Assembly: GCF_021991925.1 (NCBI RefSeq)
Contig: NZ_RXZI01000009.1
Coordinates: 62,001-126,000 of the forward strand
From: Sutcliffiella horikoshii
Lineage (GTDB): Bacteria > Bacillota > Bacilli > Bacillales > Bacillaceae_I
DNA length: 64,000 bases
Direction of reading: 5' to 3'
Below are positions 31,358-41,287 of this stretch, piece after piece; position 1 is the first letter of the stretch; each line of letters opens with the position of its first letter. A program made the position numbers and the translations under genes. The notes beneath the pieces are model-generated. The model saw nothing but the letters and a program-made list of their open reading frames with translations, searched no databases and was not told the origin of the DNA.

Positions 31358-32890
31358 TTATTCTTCTGTCTTCTTCTCTTCGCTCTTTTTGCTTGTAGCG
31401 ATTTCACTCGTCAAGCTGTCAATGCTGTGACGCACGTTCGCTTTACCTGAGAAGTTCTCAATCAGCTCTTTTACATCAATCCCGGAAGATGCCTTCAGGG
31501 ATTCCTGTAGAGTGGACATCAGGTTTGTTGCATAGCCAGTCACCTTGTTGGCGCCGCTGTTTTCGCCGTTTCCACCAGTGTCGACAACCGTGATCTTGTC
31601 GATGTTTCCAAGTGGAGCTGCAACTTGCTTCGCGTATTCAGGAAGCATTTTGATGATCATGTCTAGGATAGCCGCTTGACCGAACTGTTCGAATGCTTCT
31701 GCGATCTTCTCTTTCGCTTCCGCTTCTGCAAGACCTTTCAGGCGGATAACTTCTGCTTCGGATTCCCCTTGCGCTCTTTGTGCATCGGCAATCGCAAGAC
31801 CGTCGATACGTACTTTTTCCGCTTCCGCCTTTGCCATTGCTTCGATGCGGTATTTGTTTGCATCCGCTTCTGCCATTTGTTTTGCTTTGTCGGCTGCTGC
31901 AGCCTGCTCCACAGAATATCGATCTGCATCGGCTTTTTTCTTGACTTCGGAGTCATATTGACGCTCACGACGCAGGATCTCTTTTTCTTCAAGCTCGATT
32001 TGCTTTTGACGCTCGATGATTTGGATCTGCATTTGCTGCTCGGTTACTTCCTGCTTCGCACGTGCTTCCTCTAGGTGGTACGCTTGGTCGGCACGGGCTT
32101 TCGCGATGTCTTGCTCGCGGCGGTACTCGGCAACCTTCATTTGGTTGGTTTTTTCCGCTTCTGCGATCTCCGTCGCACGCTCAAGCTCAGCTCGTTGTGC
32201 GTCTTTTGCCGCTTCCGCACGCTTGATACGTGTTTCTTTGTCCGCTTCTGCCGTTGCAATGTCAGCGTCACGCTTTACTTGCGCGATACGTGGTTTACCC
32301 AGGGACTCTAAGTATCCGTTGCTGTCGCGGATGTCACGGATTGTGAAGGATACGATGATCAATCCCATTTTCGCTAAATCCTGTGATGCAACACGTTGTA
32401 CTTCTTGAGAGAATTTTTCACGATTTTTATAGATTTCTTCTACTGTCATGGAACCTAGGATGGAACGAAGGTGACCTTCTAGTACTTCACGTGCTTCGTT
32501 TTCTAAGTCCTCTTTTCTTTTTCCTAAAAATTGCTCGGCAGCTGTAGCGATGTCGCCAATCGAGTTACCGATCTTGATGATCGCCGTTCCGTCCGCCATA
32601 ACCGGTACACCTTGCTCTGTGTAAACTTCCGGCGTTTTTACATCTAGTTTAATAGATAGCAAGCTTAATGGCTCAGATTGTTGGAATACCGGCACGATGA
32701 ATGCACCGCCACCTCTTACAATCTTAATTTTGTTGCCAGCTTCGTCTGTGTGGACATTTTTGCCACCAAGGTAGCTACCTGTGATGATTAACGCTTCGTC
32801 TGGACCAACTGTTTTGTAGCGTGCTACGAACACGACGATCAGAACGAAGATCAGTGCAACGACGGCACCAATGATAATAAGCATTTCCAT
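31358..32890 (-). CDS. floT: Flotillin-like membrane scaffold protein
   Basis: A 510-residue flotillin (YuaG/FloT). An N-terminal hydrophobic segment (LIIIGAVVALIFVLIVVFVA, residues 4-23) anchors it. The SPFH/band-7 domain follows, and residues about 200-400 are a long coiled coil rich in Glu-Ala (AEAEKTNQMKVAEYRREQDI, EADANKYRIEAMAKAEAEK). FloT organises functional membrane microdomains and influences membrane fluidity and envelope processes. It is transcribed with the NfeD-type gene upstream (12-base gap) from a sigma-W-type promoter, matching the B. subtilis yuaF-floT unit. Confidence 0.95.
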   Translation of the reverse strand: MEMLIIIGAVVALIFVLIVVFVARYKTVGPDEALIITGSYLGGKNVHTDEAGNKIKIVRGGGAFIVPVFQQSEPLSLLSIKLDVKTPEVYTEQGVPVMADGTAIIKIGNSIGDIATAAEQFLGKRKEDLENEAREVLEGHLRSILGSMTVEEIYKNREKFSQEVQRVASQDLAKMGLIIVSFTIRDIRDSNGYLESLGKPRIAQVKRDADIATAEADKETRIKRAEAAKDAQRAELERATEIAEAEKTNQMKVAEYRREQDIAKARADQAYHLEEARAKQEVTEQQMQIQIIERQKQIELEEKEILRRERQYDSEVKKKADADRYSVEQAAAADKAKQMAEADANKYRIEAMAKAEAEKVRIDGLAIADAQRAQGESEAEVIRLKGLAEAEAKEKIAEAFEQFGQAAILDMIIKMLPEYAKQVAAPLGNIDKITVVDTGGNGENSGANKVTGYATNLMSTLQESLKASSGIDVKELIENFSGKANVRHSIDSLTSEIATSKKSEEKKTEE

Positions 32891-32902
32891 CTTCTCTTCC
32901 CC

Positions 32903-33442
32903 CTATTTATTATAGTTTTCTAATACCTTTTCGTATGGAGTGACAGAGACCACTCCGGTTTGGACGTCGATGATCAGGACTTCCGTATCATAAGGAATTT
33001 CCTCGTTTTCAAAGCTCTGTGCAGATCGTGAAACGGTGCTTCCCCCAATGCTCAGTACCACTTCCCCAAACCCATCTTTCGGAACAGAGATGATGACTCG
33101 TGCAAGCTTTCCTTTTAAGTCATCGTCCGTATAGCCGAGGGAGGAATCGGCGGACTTGATTGGTACAAACACAAAGATGTGAAGCAAAATGACTAATAGA
33201 AGTGCAAGGACGGTGGCAATGGCCAACACCAGCAATCCTGATAGCGGCGAATATTTTTCAACCAGATAGCCTGTTGCTCCAAACACGGTAAAGAATGAAA
33301 AGATAAGAGCTGGATCAATAGGTAACACGTCAAATATCCCGTCCACCACATCAGATAATAAAACATAGATCAGCGTCAAACCGCCAAAGATGATGAGGCA
33401 CCAAAAGTAGAGCGTCATCATATCCAATCCAAACATCGTCAT
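32903..33442 (-). CDS. yuaF: NfeD-like membrane protein (YuaF)
   Basis: A 179-residue protein with three membrane segments (LYFWCLIIFGGLTLIYVLL; IFSFFTVFGATGYL; LLVLAIATVLALLLVILLHI) and a C-terminal OB-fold typical of NfeD proteins (LARVIISVPKDGFGEVVLSI ... VSVTPYEKVLENYNK). NfeD proteins pair with flotillins. The ATG at 33442 gives a length close to the B. subtilis protein; the frame runs 12 codons further back. It is the first gene of the sigma-W-type unit. Confidence 0.9.
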   Translation of the reverse strand: MTMFGLDMMTLYFWCLIIFGGLTLIYVLLSDVVDGIFDVLPIDPALIFSFFTVFGATGYLVEKYSPLSGLLVLAIATVLALLLVILLHIFVFVPIKSADSSLGYTDDDLKGKLARVIISVPKDGFGEVVLSIGGSTVSRSAQSFENEEIPYDTEVLIIDVQTGVVSVTPYEKVLENYNK

Positions 33443-33527
33443 AAGCCATCGTTTCCTTTCCTGTTGTATTGAAGGCAATCACCTTTGGAATCCTGATCCC
33501 TATCCAAAATTTCCTTCCGCTATTATA

Positions 33528-33554
33528 TACGGGTCAAATCTCCTAAAGGTTTCA
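33528..33554 (-). promoter_or_regulatory. Sigma-W-type promoter of yuaF-floT
   Basis: On the minus strand TGAAAC and CGTA are separated by 17 bases, a full match to the extracytoplasmic-function sigma-W consensus. It lies about 86 bases before the yuaF start. This predicts induction by cell-envelope stress. Confidence 0.88.
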
Positions 33555-33674
33555 AAAAACATTTCTATTTTTCTACCTTTTTCTTGAATGGAGATAGGTG
33601 TAAAATAATAGTAGGAATTTACATAAATCTACCTATTTCATCATAAACCAAACTAAAGGGGAAAACTATCACTT

Positions 33675-34580
33675 ATGATAAAAAAAGGATTAATTTGCGG
33701 TGTGAGCCTGAGCCTTTTGGCAGGTTGTACGAGCTTTGATCGTTTATTAGAGGAAGATGGGGCATTGGTTGGTAGTGCGCATGCCAATAAAACGGCAGTA
33801 CCACAAATGACGGATTACGATATGGATTGGAATGAATTTTTTAATAAAGCAGAGGACGCGGGTACGGAGATTACTTCCGCGGAGGACGAGCCGGAAGAGT
33901 CTGCGAACGAGGAGGGGCAACCTGAGGAGCCGACTGATACGGACGAGCCTGCAGAGCCGGCGGAATCGGTGGAGCCCGAAGCGATTCCTGTCGTTGCCAA
34001 CCCTGGCGCGATGAATGTCATGGTCAATAAATTCTGGTCGCTTCCAGAGGGGTACCGCCCTGGGGACTTGATCAAGCCGAATGTGCCATTTTCCTTTGGG
34101 GATGAAAACAGCGACCGTTCGAAACTGCGGGCGGAAGCTGCCGAGTCGCTTGAGGTCATGTTCCAGGTCGCCAAGGGGGAGGGCATTGAGCTTTACGCAC
34201 GTTCCGGTTTCCGTTCGTATGAGACACAAGCTTCCATTTTTAAAAATGAGGTTGCTACATTCGGATATGAGAAGGCTGTTCTTTATGTAGCCCTGCCAGG
34301 GACGAGCGAGCATCAAACGGGGCTTGCCATGGACATTACCGCGAAGAGTGTGGGACTTGAATTAGTGGAGGCATTTGAGGGTACTGCTGAGGGCAAGTGG
34401 CTTTCTGAGAACGCTCATCATTATGGCTTTATTTTGCGCTATCCGAAAGGGAAGACCAATATCACGGGATATGCGTTCGAGCCATGGCACTTTAGGTATG
34501 TGGGAGTGGAGATCGCTGGGGAGATTTATGCGAAAGGGATCACATTGGAGGAGTATTTTGGGGATGTGAGGGAGTTTTAG
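33675..34580 (+). CDS. VanY-type D-alanyl-D-alanine carboxypeptidase lipoprotein
   Basis: A 301-residue lipoprotein (lipobox LAGC, cysteine about residue 18) with a long acidic, Pro-rich linker (residues about 60-105) and a peptidase M15B domain. The zinc and catalytic motifs are YARSGFRSYETQASIF, GTSEHQTGLAMDI (SxHxxGxxxD) and FEPWHFRYVG (WHxR). It trims the terminal D-Ala of peptidoglycan stems, or D-Ala-D-Ala dipeptides, outside the membrane. It is transcribed divergently from yuaF-floT. AAAGGGG lies 13 bases upstream, a little far for an ideal site. Confidence 0.9.
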   Translation: MIKKGLICGVSLSLLAGCTSFDRLLEEDGALVGSAHANKTAVPQMTDYDMDWNEFFNKAEDAGTEITSAEDEPEESANEEGQPEEPTDTDEPAEPAESVEPEAIPVVANPGAMNVMVNKFWSLPEGYRPGDLIKPNVPFSFGDENSDRSKLRAEAAESLEVMFQVAKGEGIELYARSGFRSYETQASIFKNEVATFGYEKAVLYVALPGTSEHQTGLAMDITAKSVGLELVEAFEGTAEGKWLSENAHHYGFILRYPKGKTNITGYAFEPWHFRYVGVEIAGEIYAKGITLEEYFGDVREF

Positions 34581-34598
34581 GTGTTTGCCGTGTGATAT

Positions 34599-34685
34599 GT
34601 CAGAAGTGGGGCGGGTTATCCGCGAAATTTTCATTTTATCCGCGAAGTCAGAGTAAATAACCGCTATTCGACACAAATCGACACC
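34599..34685 (+). repeat. 21-nt degenerate tandem repeat, family 2, second locus
   Basis: GGTTATCCGCGAAATTTTCA, then TTTTATCCGCGAAGTCAG, spaced 21 bases, are followed by the tail AATAACCGCTATTCGACAC and AAATCGACAC. Core and tail match the array at 11692. A 16-17 base flank GTCAGAAGTGGGGCGGG at its left is repeated at 44699 beside a different repeat family. Confidence 0.75.
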
Positions 34686-34697
34686 ACCCCACCCATT

Positions 34698-34738
34698 CAA
34701 AAAAGCAGAACCCCGTTATGAACATACGGGGCCCTGCC
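34698..34738 (-). terminator. Terminator of the gatCAB operon
   Basis: On the minus strand GCAGGGCCCCGT pairs with ACGGGGTTCTGC and is followed by six T residues, 14 bases after the gatB stop codon. Confidence 0.9.
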
Positions 34739-34752
34739 TTCCCTACTTACAC

Positions 34753-36183
34753 TTATCGCTTCTTAATTTCCTCAATCAAAATCTTGTTCACCATTTGTGG
34801 GTTGGCCTGGCCTTTGGAGGCTTTCATGATCTGGCCGACAAGGAAGCCGATGGCGCGTTCTGTTCCTTCTTTGTAGTCCTGGACGGATTTAGGATTTGCA
34901 TCCAATGTTTCGCCGACCATTTTACGAAGGGTGCCTTCGTCCGAGATTTGGACAAGGCCTTTTTCTTTGACGATTTTCTCTGCGTCGCCGCCGTTTTCGA
35001 TCAGTTCTTTGAAGACTTTCTTGGCAATTTTTGATGAAATGGTGCCGTCTTTAAGAAGTTTGATCATGCCGGCAAGTCCTTCAGGAGTCAGCGCGGTATC
35101 ATGGAGTTCTTTGTTTTCGGCGTTCAGATAAGCTGAAACCTCGCCCATCAGCCAGTTAGAAGCAAGCTTAGCGTCAGCTCCCGCTTCTACTGTCCCATCA
35201 AAGAAATCGGACATTTCTTTTGTAATGGTAAGAACTTGGGCGTCGTATGCTGGCAAGCCTAGCTCTTCCACGTAGCGCTTTTTGCGCTCGTCCGGAAGTG
35301 TCGGGATGTCTGCACGCACGCGCTCTTTCCAGTCATCATCGATGTGAAGTGCTACAAGATCTGGTTCCGGGAAGTAACGGTAATCGTCGGATCCCTCTTT
35401 TACACGCATCAGGATGGTTTCTTTTGTCGACTCGTCATAACGGCGTGTTTCCTGCTCGATGACTCCTCCAGATGAAAGAACCTGCTCTTGGCGAATCACT
35501 TCATATTCCAATCCTTTTTGGACAAAGTTGAAGCTGTTCAGGTTTTTCAGTTCTGTTTTCGTCCCGAATTTCTCCTGGCCGACTGGACGCAGGGAGATGT
35601 TCGCATCACAGCGCAAGGAACCCTCTTCCATTTTACAATCGGAAACGCCTGTATATTGAATGATGGATTTCAATTTTTCCAGGTAGGCATATGCCTCTTC
35701 TGGTGTGCGGATATCGGGTTCAGATACGATCTCCACAAGCGGTGTTCCCTGTCGGTTGTAGTCGACAAGGGAGTAGCCGTCGCCTGTATGCATCAATTTT
35801 CCTGCATCCTCTTCCAGGTGAAGGCGCGTGATACCGATGCGTTTCTTTTCGCCGTTTACTTCGATATCGATCCAGCCGTTTTCCCCAATTGGTTTGTCAT
35901 GCTGAGAGATCTGGTATGCCTTCGGATTGTCCGGATAGAAATAGTTTTTGCGGTCAAATTTGGTATCGGTCGCAACTTCGCAGTTTAGCGCCATCGCGGC
36001 CTTCATCGCATATTCGACCGCCTGTTTGTTCAGTACAGGCAGTGTTCCCGGATAACCGAGTTCCACGACGCTTGTGTTGGAGTTCGGTTCTGCACCGAAT
36101 TCGTTCGGACTAGCCGAAAAGATTTTTGATTTTGTTTTTAACTCGACGTGTACCTCGAGTCCAATAATCGTTTCATAGTTCAT
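34753..36183 (-). CDS. gatB: Aspartyl/glutamyl-tRNA amidotransferase subunit B
   Basis: A 476-residue subunit that binds misacylated Glu-tRNA(Gln) or Asp-tRNA(Asn) and activates the acyl group with ATP. It begins [20 protein letters not shown] and carries the signatures [20 protein letters not shown] and [20 protein letters not shown], with the C-terminal GatB/YqeY helical domain ([20 protein letters not shown]). It works with GatA and GatC. It lies 16 bases after gatA, third in the operon. Confidence 0.97.
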   Translation of the reverse strand: MNYETIIGLEVHVELKTKSKIFSASPNEFGAEPNSNTSVVELGYPGTLPVLNKQAVEYAMKAAMALNCEVATDTKFDRKNYFYPDNPKAYQISQHDKPIGENGWIDIEVNGEKKRIGITRLHLEEDAGKLMHTGDGYSLVDYNRQGTPLVEIVSEPDIRTPEEAYAYLEKLKSIIQYTGVSDCKMEEGSLRCDANISLRPVGQEKFGTKTELKNLNSFNFVQKGLEYEVIRQEQVLSSGGVIEQETRRYDESTKETILMRVKEGSDDYRYFPEPDLVALHIDDDWKERVRADIPTLPDERKKRYVEELGLPAYDAQVLTITKEMSDFFDGTVEAGADAKLASNWLMGEVSAYLNAENKELHDTALTPEGLAGMIKLLKDGTISSKIAKKVFKELIENGGDAEKIVKEKGLVQISDEGTLRKMVGETLDANPKSVQDYKEGTERAIGFLVGQIMKASKGQANPQMVNKILIEEIKKR

Positions 36184-36199
36184 GTCAGTTTCTCACCCC

Positions 36200-37657
36200 T
36201 TACAGTTGTGGTTTTTGTTTATGATGGTCGGTTGCCTGCTCGAACGCATGCGCAACGCGGTAAATGGTGCTTTCATCAAAATGGTTCCCAATGATTTGTA
36301 AGCCGACCGGTAATCCGTCGACAAAACCAGCCGGTACAGAGATTCCTGGTACGCCTGCAAGGTTGACTGGGATGGTCAGGATGTCGTTTGCATACATCGT
36401 TAACGGATCCTTCGTGTTTTCACCAACTTTAAATGCCGGTGTCGGTGTAGTAGGCCCGATGATCACGTCATATTTTTCAAATACATCTTCAAAATCCTGC
36501 TTGATGAGCGTACGCACTTTTTGTGCTTTTACATAATAAGCATCATAGTGGCCTGCGCTCAGTGCGTAGGTTCCTAGCATGATACGGCGCTTCACCTCAG
36601 GACCAAAACCTTCACTGCGTGTCTGCTTGTACATGTCAAGAAGGTTCTTCGCATTGTCCGTACGGTAGCCGTAACGAACGCCGTCAAAACGGGCAAGGTT
36701 TGCGGATGCTTCGGATGAGGACAGTAGATAGTAAGTTGCCAGCGCATATTGGGAGTGTGGCAGGGAAACTTCTTCCCATGTCGCACCGAGGCCTTCGAGA
36801 ACTTTCAATGCATCCATGACAGATTGGCGAACCTCTTCGCTTACACCTTCCGCTAGGTATTCTTTTGGCACACCAATCTTTAAGCCTTTAATATCACCAG
36901 TCAGGCTGGATAGGAAATCTGGTACATCAGCGTTTGCCGATGTGGAATCCATTGGGTCGATTCCAGAGATTGCTTGTAAAAGATAAGCATTATCCTCTAC
37001 AGTGCGCGTGATCGGCCCGATTTGATCAAGGGATGATGCAAAGGCGATCAACCCGTAACGGGAGACACGGCCATATGTAGGTTTCAATCCGACGACACCG
37101 CAAAATGCTGCAGGTTGGCGGATGGATCCACCTGTATCAGAACCCAAGGAGAAAAATACTTCCCCAGCTGCGACTGCTGCTGCAGACCCTCCGCTGGATC
37201 CACCTGGTACACGGTCCAAGTCCCATGGATTTCTCGTTGCTGCAAATGCGGAGTTTTCGTTGGAGGAGCCCATCGCAAACTCATCCATGTTAATTTTCCC
37301 GATTGTTACGGACTCTGCTTGGTTAAGTTTTTCTACAACGGTTGCATTGTAGATCGGGTCGAAGTCACCCAGGATTTTGCTCGCAGCCGTTGTGCGGATT
37401 CCTTTTGTGACAATGTTATCCTTTACTCCGATTGGAAGGCCGAATAATAGGCCGTGATCTTTTTCAAGTCCAAGCGCTTCGTCGAGCACTTTTGCATATT
37501 TACGGGCATTCTCCTCATCAAGTGTGAGGAATGCTTGTACTTTGTCATCGACTTCGTTGATTCGTTTATAGGATGTATCAACTAGGTCTGAGACACTGAT
37601 TTCTTTTTTATGTAAAAGGCTATGTAATTCCGATAGCTTTTTATCAAACAATGACAT
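36200..37657 (-). CDS. gatA: Aspartyl/glutamyl-tRNA amidotransferase subunit A
   Basis: A 485-residue amidase-signature enzyme that releases ammonia from glutamine for GatB. The Ser-Ser-Lys triad is visible in [14 protein letters not shown] (Lys), [18 protein letters not shown] and [17 protein letters not shown]. Length matches the family. It lies 23 bases after gatC and is preceded by a good GGAGGG site. Bacilli use this route to make Gln-tRNA(Gln). Confidence 0.97.
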   Translation of the reverse strand: MSLFDKKLSELHSLLHKKEISVSDLVDTSYKRINEVDDKVQAFLTLDEENARKYAKVLDEALGLEKDHGLLFGLPIGVKDNIVTKGIRTTAASKILGDFDPIYNATVVEKLNQAESVTIGKINMDEFAMGSSNENSAFAATRNPWDLDRVPGGSSGGSAAAVAAGEVFFSLGSDTGGSIRQPAAFCGVVGLKPTYGRVSRYGLIAFASSLDQIGPITRTVEDNAYLLQAISGIDPMDSTSANADVPDFLSSLTGDIKGLKIGVPKEYLAEGVSEEVRQSVMDALKVLEGLGATWEEVSLPHSQYALATYYLLSSSEASANLARFDGVRYGYRTDNAKNLLDMYKQTRSEGFGPEVKRRIMLGTYALSAGHYDAYYVKAQKVRTLIKQDFEDVFEKYDVIIGPTTPTPAFKVGENTKDPLTMYANDILTIPVNLAGVPGISVPAGFVDGLPVGLQIIGNHFDESTIYRVAHAFEQATDHHKQKPQL

Positions 37658-37680
37658 GGGGGTTCCCTCCTTACTTCTTC

Positions 37681-37971
37681 CTATTCAATAATGCTTGGTA
37701 CGCGAATCTGGCCATTCTTGTGGTCCGGCGCATTCTTCAATACTTCGTCCACCGGCAGGCCTTCTTTCGCAACATCCTCCCTCATGACATTCTTCATATA
37801 TAGAACATGAGAAGTCGGTTGAACTTCTTCTGTATCCAATTCATTCAGCTTCTCCGCAAATGAAATAATGGCATCCAATTGACTTGTGAACATAACCACC
37901 TCGTCCTCACTGATCGCAAGACGGGCCAAATGCGCCACATGCTTCACCTGATCCTCTGAAATACGTGACAT
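37681..37971 (-). CDS. gatC: Aspartyl/glutamyl-tRNA amidotransferase subunit C
   Basis: A 96-residue small subunit that stabilises GatA and GatB. Sequence reads [20 protein letters not shown] at the start, then [20 protein letters not shown] and [20 protein letters not shown], all typical. It is the first gene of the gatCAB operon, with GGAGGTG before the ATG and a sigma-A-type promoter about 45-75 bases upstream. Confidence 0.96.
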   Translation of the reverse strand: MSRISEDQVKHVAHLARLAISEDEVVMFTSQLDAIISFAEKLNELDTEEVQPTSHVLYMKNVMREDVAKEGLPVDEVLKNAPDHKNGQIRVPSIIE

Positions 37972-38014
37972 CCTCTTTCACCTCCACAAAAATTCGAACT
38001 TGCACAATACCCCT

Positions 38015-38044
38015 ATCATACTAAACTTTAACCCCCACAAGCAA
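38015..38044 (-). promoter_or_regulatory. Promoter of gatCAB
   Basis: On the minus strand TTGCTT and TATGAT are 18 bases apart, about 45 bases before the gatC start codon. Confidence 0.65.
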
Positions 38045-38085
38045 TCCTGACGGGATATTGGTGGGTGAAATTTTCTTTAGTTGGA

Positions 38086-38175
38086 TAAAGGGGGTCTGAC
38101 CCTCAGTGCGTTAAAGTGCTAAAAGGGGTCTGACCCTCTCTACGTTAAAGCGCTAAAAGGGATCTGTCCCCCCTT
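38086..38175. repeat. ~34-nt repeat with GGGGTCTGACCCC palindrome
   Basis: Three copies of a unit of about 34 bases: AAAGGGGTCTGACCCTC followed by a GCGTTAAAGTGCT-like spacer; the third reads AAAGGGATCTGTCCCCCC. The arms complement each other, so each forms a small hairpin. The same palindrome serves as a terminator-like stem at 55579-55603. Confidence 0.7.
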
Positions 38176-38200
38176 TGTGTCGATTAAAGGGGGACCTAGT

Positions 38201-38320
38201 CGATTTCCTGATATATCTTAAAATTTCATGATATCCTCCCCAAAATTCATGATATATCTCAAAATTTCATGATATCCCACCCAAAATTCATGATATATCT
38301 CATAATTTCATGATATCCGC
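38201..38320. repeat. 21-nt repeat, family 5 (ATTTCATGATATC core)
   Basis: Units of 21 bases alternate between AAATTTCATGATATCCTCCC and CAAAATTCATGATATATCTC, so the higher-order period is 42. The ATGATAT centre is partly palindromic. It fills the gap between the 3' end of the aminotransferase gene and the gatC promoter. Confidence 0.8.
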
Positions 38321-38356
38321 CGGAAGTTCCCTGTCATCTCCCAAGCACCCTAATGA

Positions 38357-39271
38357 TTATCCGTAAACCGGTGTCAGAAACTCTCTGTATTTCGCATTCT
38401 TCCCCATTACAATCTGCAGGTATGCTCGCTGGAGCTGCGTAGTGATGGGGCCTGCCTCGCCTGTACCGATCTTTCTTTTATCCACACTAATCACGGGTAG
38501 TACTTCTACGGCGGTGCCAGTCAAAAAAATCTCCTCGGCAAAATAAAGTTCGGACCTGGCGATGCTCATTTCATGAACGTTTAGAGAATAATCCTTTTCG
38601 GCGATTTTCATGATGGTATCCCTTGTGATTCCCTCCAAAATGTTGTCCGCCAGTGGCGGAGTGAACAGCTCCCCTTTCTTCATCATAAAGAGATTATTTG
38701 TACTCGCCTCACTGATATTCCCTTCCCTCGTCACAAAAATGGCTTCATCCGATCCTTCTGCAACTGCTTGAGAATAAGCGAGAGCGGAGTTAAGATAACC
38801 ACCGATGCTCTTGACGGTCGGTGGGATCGTGCTATTTTCAATCCTCAGCCAAGACGAAATCAGCGCATTCACCGCTGGCTTTACAACATAGGAAGTTTCC
38901 TCTATAAAAATGGTCAAGCCATATTCTGTTTCAAAGAGGTCCGGTCGCAGGGATGGAAGGTTGATAAAGGCAATGGGGCGAATGGAGATATCTCTTTTCA
39001 CCTTGTTGATCTTCATCAATTCCACTGTTATTTCACAAAGTTCCTTCACCGTATATGGGATAGCGATAAACAAAACCTTGCACGAATTAAGCAGCCGTTT
39101 ATAATGATCTTCCAACCGAAACAGAAATAATTCCTGTTGCTCCTCATTCCAGTACCCACGTATTCCCTCGATCGCTCCAAGGCCATAATTGAAAGTCTTA
39201 TTTTTCACACTGATTTTCGCTTCTCCTTCAGGTACGAATCTCCCATTGAAATAGATGTACTCCATCATCAT
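38357..39271 (-). CDS. Branched-chain-type aminotransferase (class IV)
   Basis: A 304-residue PLP enzyme of fold type IV. Residues FNYGLGAIEGIRGYWNEE carry the conserved N-terminal pattern, and YLNSALAYSQAVAEGSDEAI, EASTNNLFMMKKGELFTPP and EIFLTGTAVEVLPVISVD are the C-terminal signatures of branched-chain aminotransferases (IlvE). The Lys for PLP lies in PPTVKSIGGYLNS. It would interconvert Val, Leu and Ile with their keto acids; D-amino-acid transaminase relatives are less likely. Three ATG codons follow each other at the start; the third (39265) has the best spacing from GGGGGA. It is not beside other ilv genes. Confidence 0.88.
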   Translation of the reverse strand: MMMEYIYFNGRFVPEGEAKISVKNKTFNYGLGAIEGIRGYWNEEQQELFLFRLEDHYKRLLNSCKVLFIAIPYTVKELCEITVELMKINKVKRDISIRPIAFINLPSLRPDLFETEYGLTIFIEETSYVVKPAVNALISSWLRIENSTIPPTVKSIGGYLNSALAYSQAVAEGSDEAIFVTREGNISEASTNNLFMMKKGELFTPPLADNILEGITRDTIMKIAEKDYSLNVHEMSIARSELYFAEEIFLTGTAVEVLPVISVDKRKIGTGEAGPITTQLQRAYLQIVMGKNAKYREFLTPVYG

Positions 39272-39477
39272 TCCCCCATCGCAAATCTGAAATATTTTTC
39301 TGGATTTATGGATAAAATATCTTCACGCACTAGTGAAAATGGTCTTAAAAATATCAACCCTATTACAAAGATATTACACGTCTGAAAATTTTGAATAGTT
39401 TTACTTTAATTAATTGTCAAGTGGGAAGTACGCCCATTATATCAAGGGGTACAGTGCTTTTCTTCCTATTGAAAAAG

Positions 39478-39503
39478 GTTTCAATCGCTTGAATTAAGGG
39501 AAA
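39478..39503 (+). promoter_or_regulatory. Possible sigma-B-type promoter of putP
   Basis: GTTTCA and GGGAAA are separated by 14 bases, a partial match to the general-stress consensus (GTTTAA...GGGTAT). B. subtilis opuE has a sigma-B promoter in addition to a sigma-A one. The rest of the gap 39272-39605 holds AT-rich sequence without a clear second promoter. Confidence 0.4.
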
Positions 39504-39605
39504 TACTTTGTTAGCTTAAATACTCGTAACCGTTATAAGAGCAATTTGGGGCGCCGAAATTGCTGATGTACAAACAACATTAAAGATAATTCAGGAGTTG
39601 ATATT

Positions 39606-41111
39606 GTGGAAACAGGAGTATTTATTTCCCTAGCACTTTATTTTATCGCCATGCTAGGTATAGGTTTATATGCCTATAAAACATCTACTGATGATATTTC
39701 AGGTTATATGCTTGGTGGGCGTAAATTAGGACCTGGAGTAACTGCACTATCTGCCGGGGCATCTGATATGAGTGGTTGGATGCTAATGGGTCTACCTGGT
39801 GCCATGTATGCAACTGGTGTATCCAGCATGTGGATCGCCATCGGGCTTACAATCGGAGCATATGTGAACTATTTAGTCGTTGCACCTCGCTTAAGGATTT
39901 ATACGGAAACTGCGAATGACTCCATTACCATCCCAGATTTCTTTGAAAACCGCTTTTATGATGGAACCCGTATTTTACGCTTCGTATCAGCGATTGTTAT
40001 CATTATATTCTTCACTCTTTATACATCCTCTGGTTTAGTTTCTGGTGGTACACTTTTTGATAGTGCATTCGGATTAGACTACAGAACCGGGTTATTTGTA
40101 ACAGCTGGTGTGGTCGTAGCTTATACATTGTTTGGAGGATTCTTGGCAGTTAGTTTAACTGACTTTGTACAAGGGGTCATCATGCTTCTTGCCTTGGTAT
40201 TAGTGCCGATTGTCGCCTTTACTGATCTTGGCGGAGTTGGAGTGACACTTGATGAAGTGCGTTCCATTGACCCGACCTATCTAGATTTTTTTAGAGGGAC
40301 GACAGTGCTTGGAATCATTTCCTTGCTTGCATGGGGACTTGGATATTTTGGACAGCCTCATATCATTGTTCGATTTATGGCAATCAAGTCCATCCGTGAC
40401 TTTAAAGCCGCTCGTCGCATCGGAATGAGCTGGATGATCGTTTCTATCATCGGTGCGATGGCTACTGGACTTGTAGGTATTGCCTACGTGAACCGTACAG
40501 GAATGGAATTGGCTGATTCCGAAACAATCTTTATTGTTTTCTCTCAATTCTTGTTCCACCCACTAATCAGTGGATTCTTACTTGCAGCAATCCTAGCTGC
40601 CATCATGAGTACCATTTCTTCTCAGCTACTAGTTACATCTAGTGCGCTGACAGAAGATTTCTATAAAACATTCTTACGCCGTGAAGCATCGGATAAAGAA
40701 CTTGTCCTTATCGGTCGTATCTCTGTATTAATTGTTGCTATTATCGCAATCTCGCTATCCCTGACACCTAACGACACCATCCTTAACCTGGTTGGTAACG
40801 CATGGGCAGGATTTGGTGCAGCATTTGGTCCAGTTGTGATTCTAAGTCTATACTGGAAACGCATGAACCGTTGGGGCGCACTTGCAGGGATGCTAGTAGG
40901 TACGTTAACGGTACTATTATGGATCTATGGTCCATTCACCATTAACGGCGAACCACTAACTGCATTCTTATATGAAATCATTCCAGGGTTCATCCTAAGT
41001 ACGATTGCCGTCATTGTTGTAAGTTATATTACAAACTTCCCACGTAAGAAAGTACGTGAAGGCTTTACGGAAATGGAAGAAACAATGGAAACGGAACAGA
41101 ATAAAGAATAA
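39606..41111 (+). CDS. putP: Sodium/proline symporter (PutP/OpuE)
   Basis: A 501-residue transporter of the sodium:solute symporter family with about 13 membrane segments. Signatures include [40 protein letters not shown] and [19 protein letters not shown] (as [19 protein letters not shown]), followed by [19 protein letters not shown]. It imports proline with sodium for nutrition or osmotic protection. The GTG start at 39606 follows AGGAG. Its place next to gatCAB matches opuE in B. subtilis, and rocA nearby gives the catabolic step. Confidence 0.95.
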   Translation: METGVFISLALYFIAMLGIGLYAYKTSTDDISGYMLGGRKLGPGVTALSAGASDMSGWMLMGLPGAMYATGVSSMWIAIGLTIGAYVNYLVVAPRLRIYTETANDSITIPDFFENRFYDGTRILRFVSAIVIIIFFTLYTSSGLVSGGTLFDSAFGLDYRTGLFVTAGVVVAYTLFGGFLAVSLTDFVQGVIMLLALVLVPIVAFTDLGGVGVTLDEVRSIDPTYLDFFRGTTVLGIISLLAWGLGYFGQPHIIVRFMAIKSIRDFKAARRIGMSWMIVSIIGAMATGLVGIAYVNRTGMELADSETIFIVFSQFLFHPLISGFLLAAILAAIMSTISSQLLVTSSALTEDFYKTFLRREASDKELVLIGRISVLIVAIIAISLSLTPNDTILNLVGNAWAGFGAAFGPVVILSLYWKRMNRWGALAGMLVGTLTVLLWIYGPFTINGEPLTAFLYEIIPGFILSTIAVIVVSYITNFPRKKVREGFTEMEETMETEQNKE

Positions 41112-41125
41112 GATGATTTATATAA

Positions 41126-41161
41126 AAGAGAACCCGTTAGATTATGCGGGTTCTCTTTTTT
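41126..41161 (+). terminator. Terminator of putP
   Basis: A ten-base stem (AGAGAACCCG with CGGGTTCTCT) is followed by a T run, about 15 bases after the stop codon. Confidence 0.92.
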
Positions 41162-41287
41162 GATATAGTTATTTGAAAAGTTAATTCCGTTTTTTTGCTT
41201 GAACACCTTGGGGCGCAATCACTCTTAGAATTTTTAATTAAACGTTTGTTTGAAAATTGCTATATCAGAAAAATGTTTTCTCTACTG

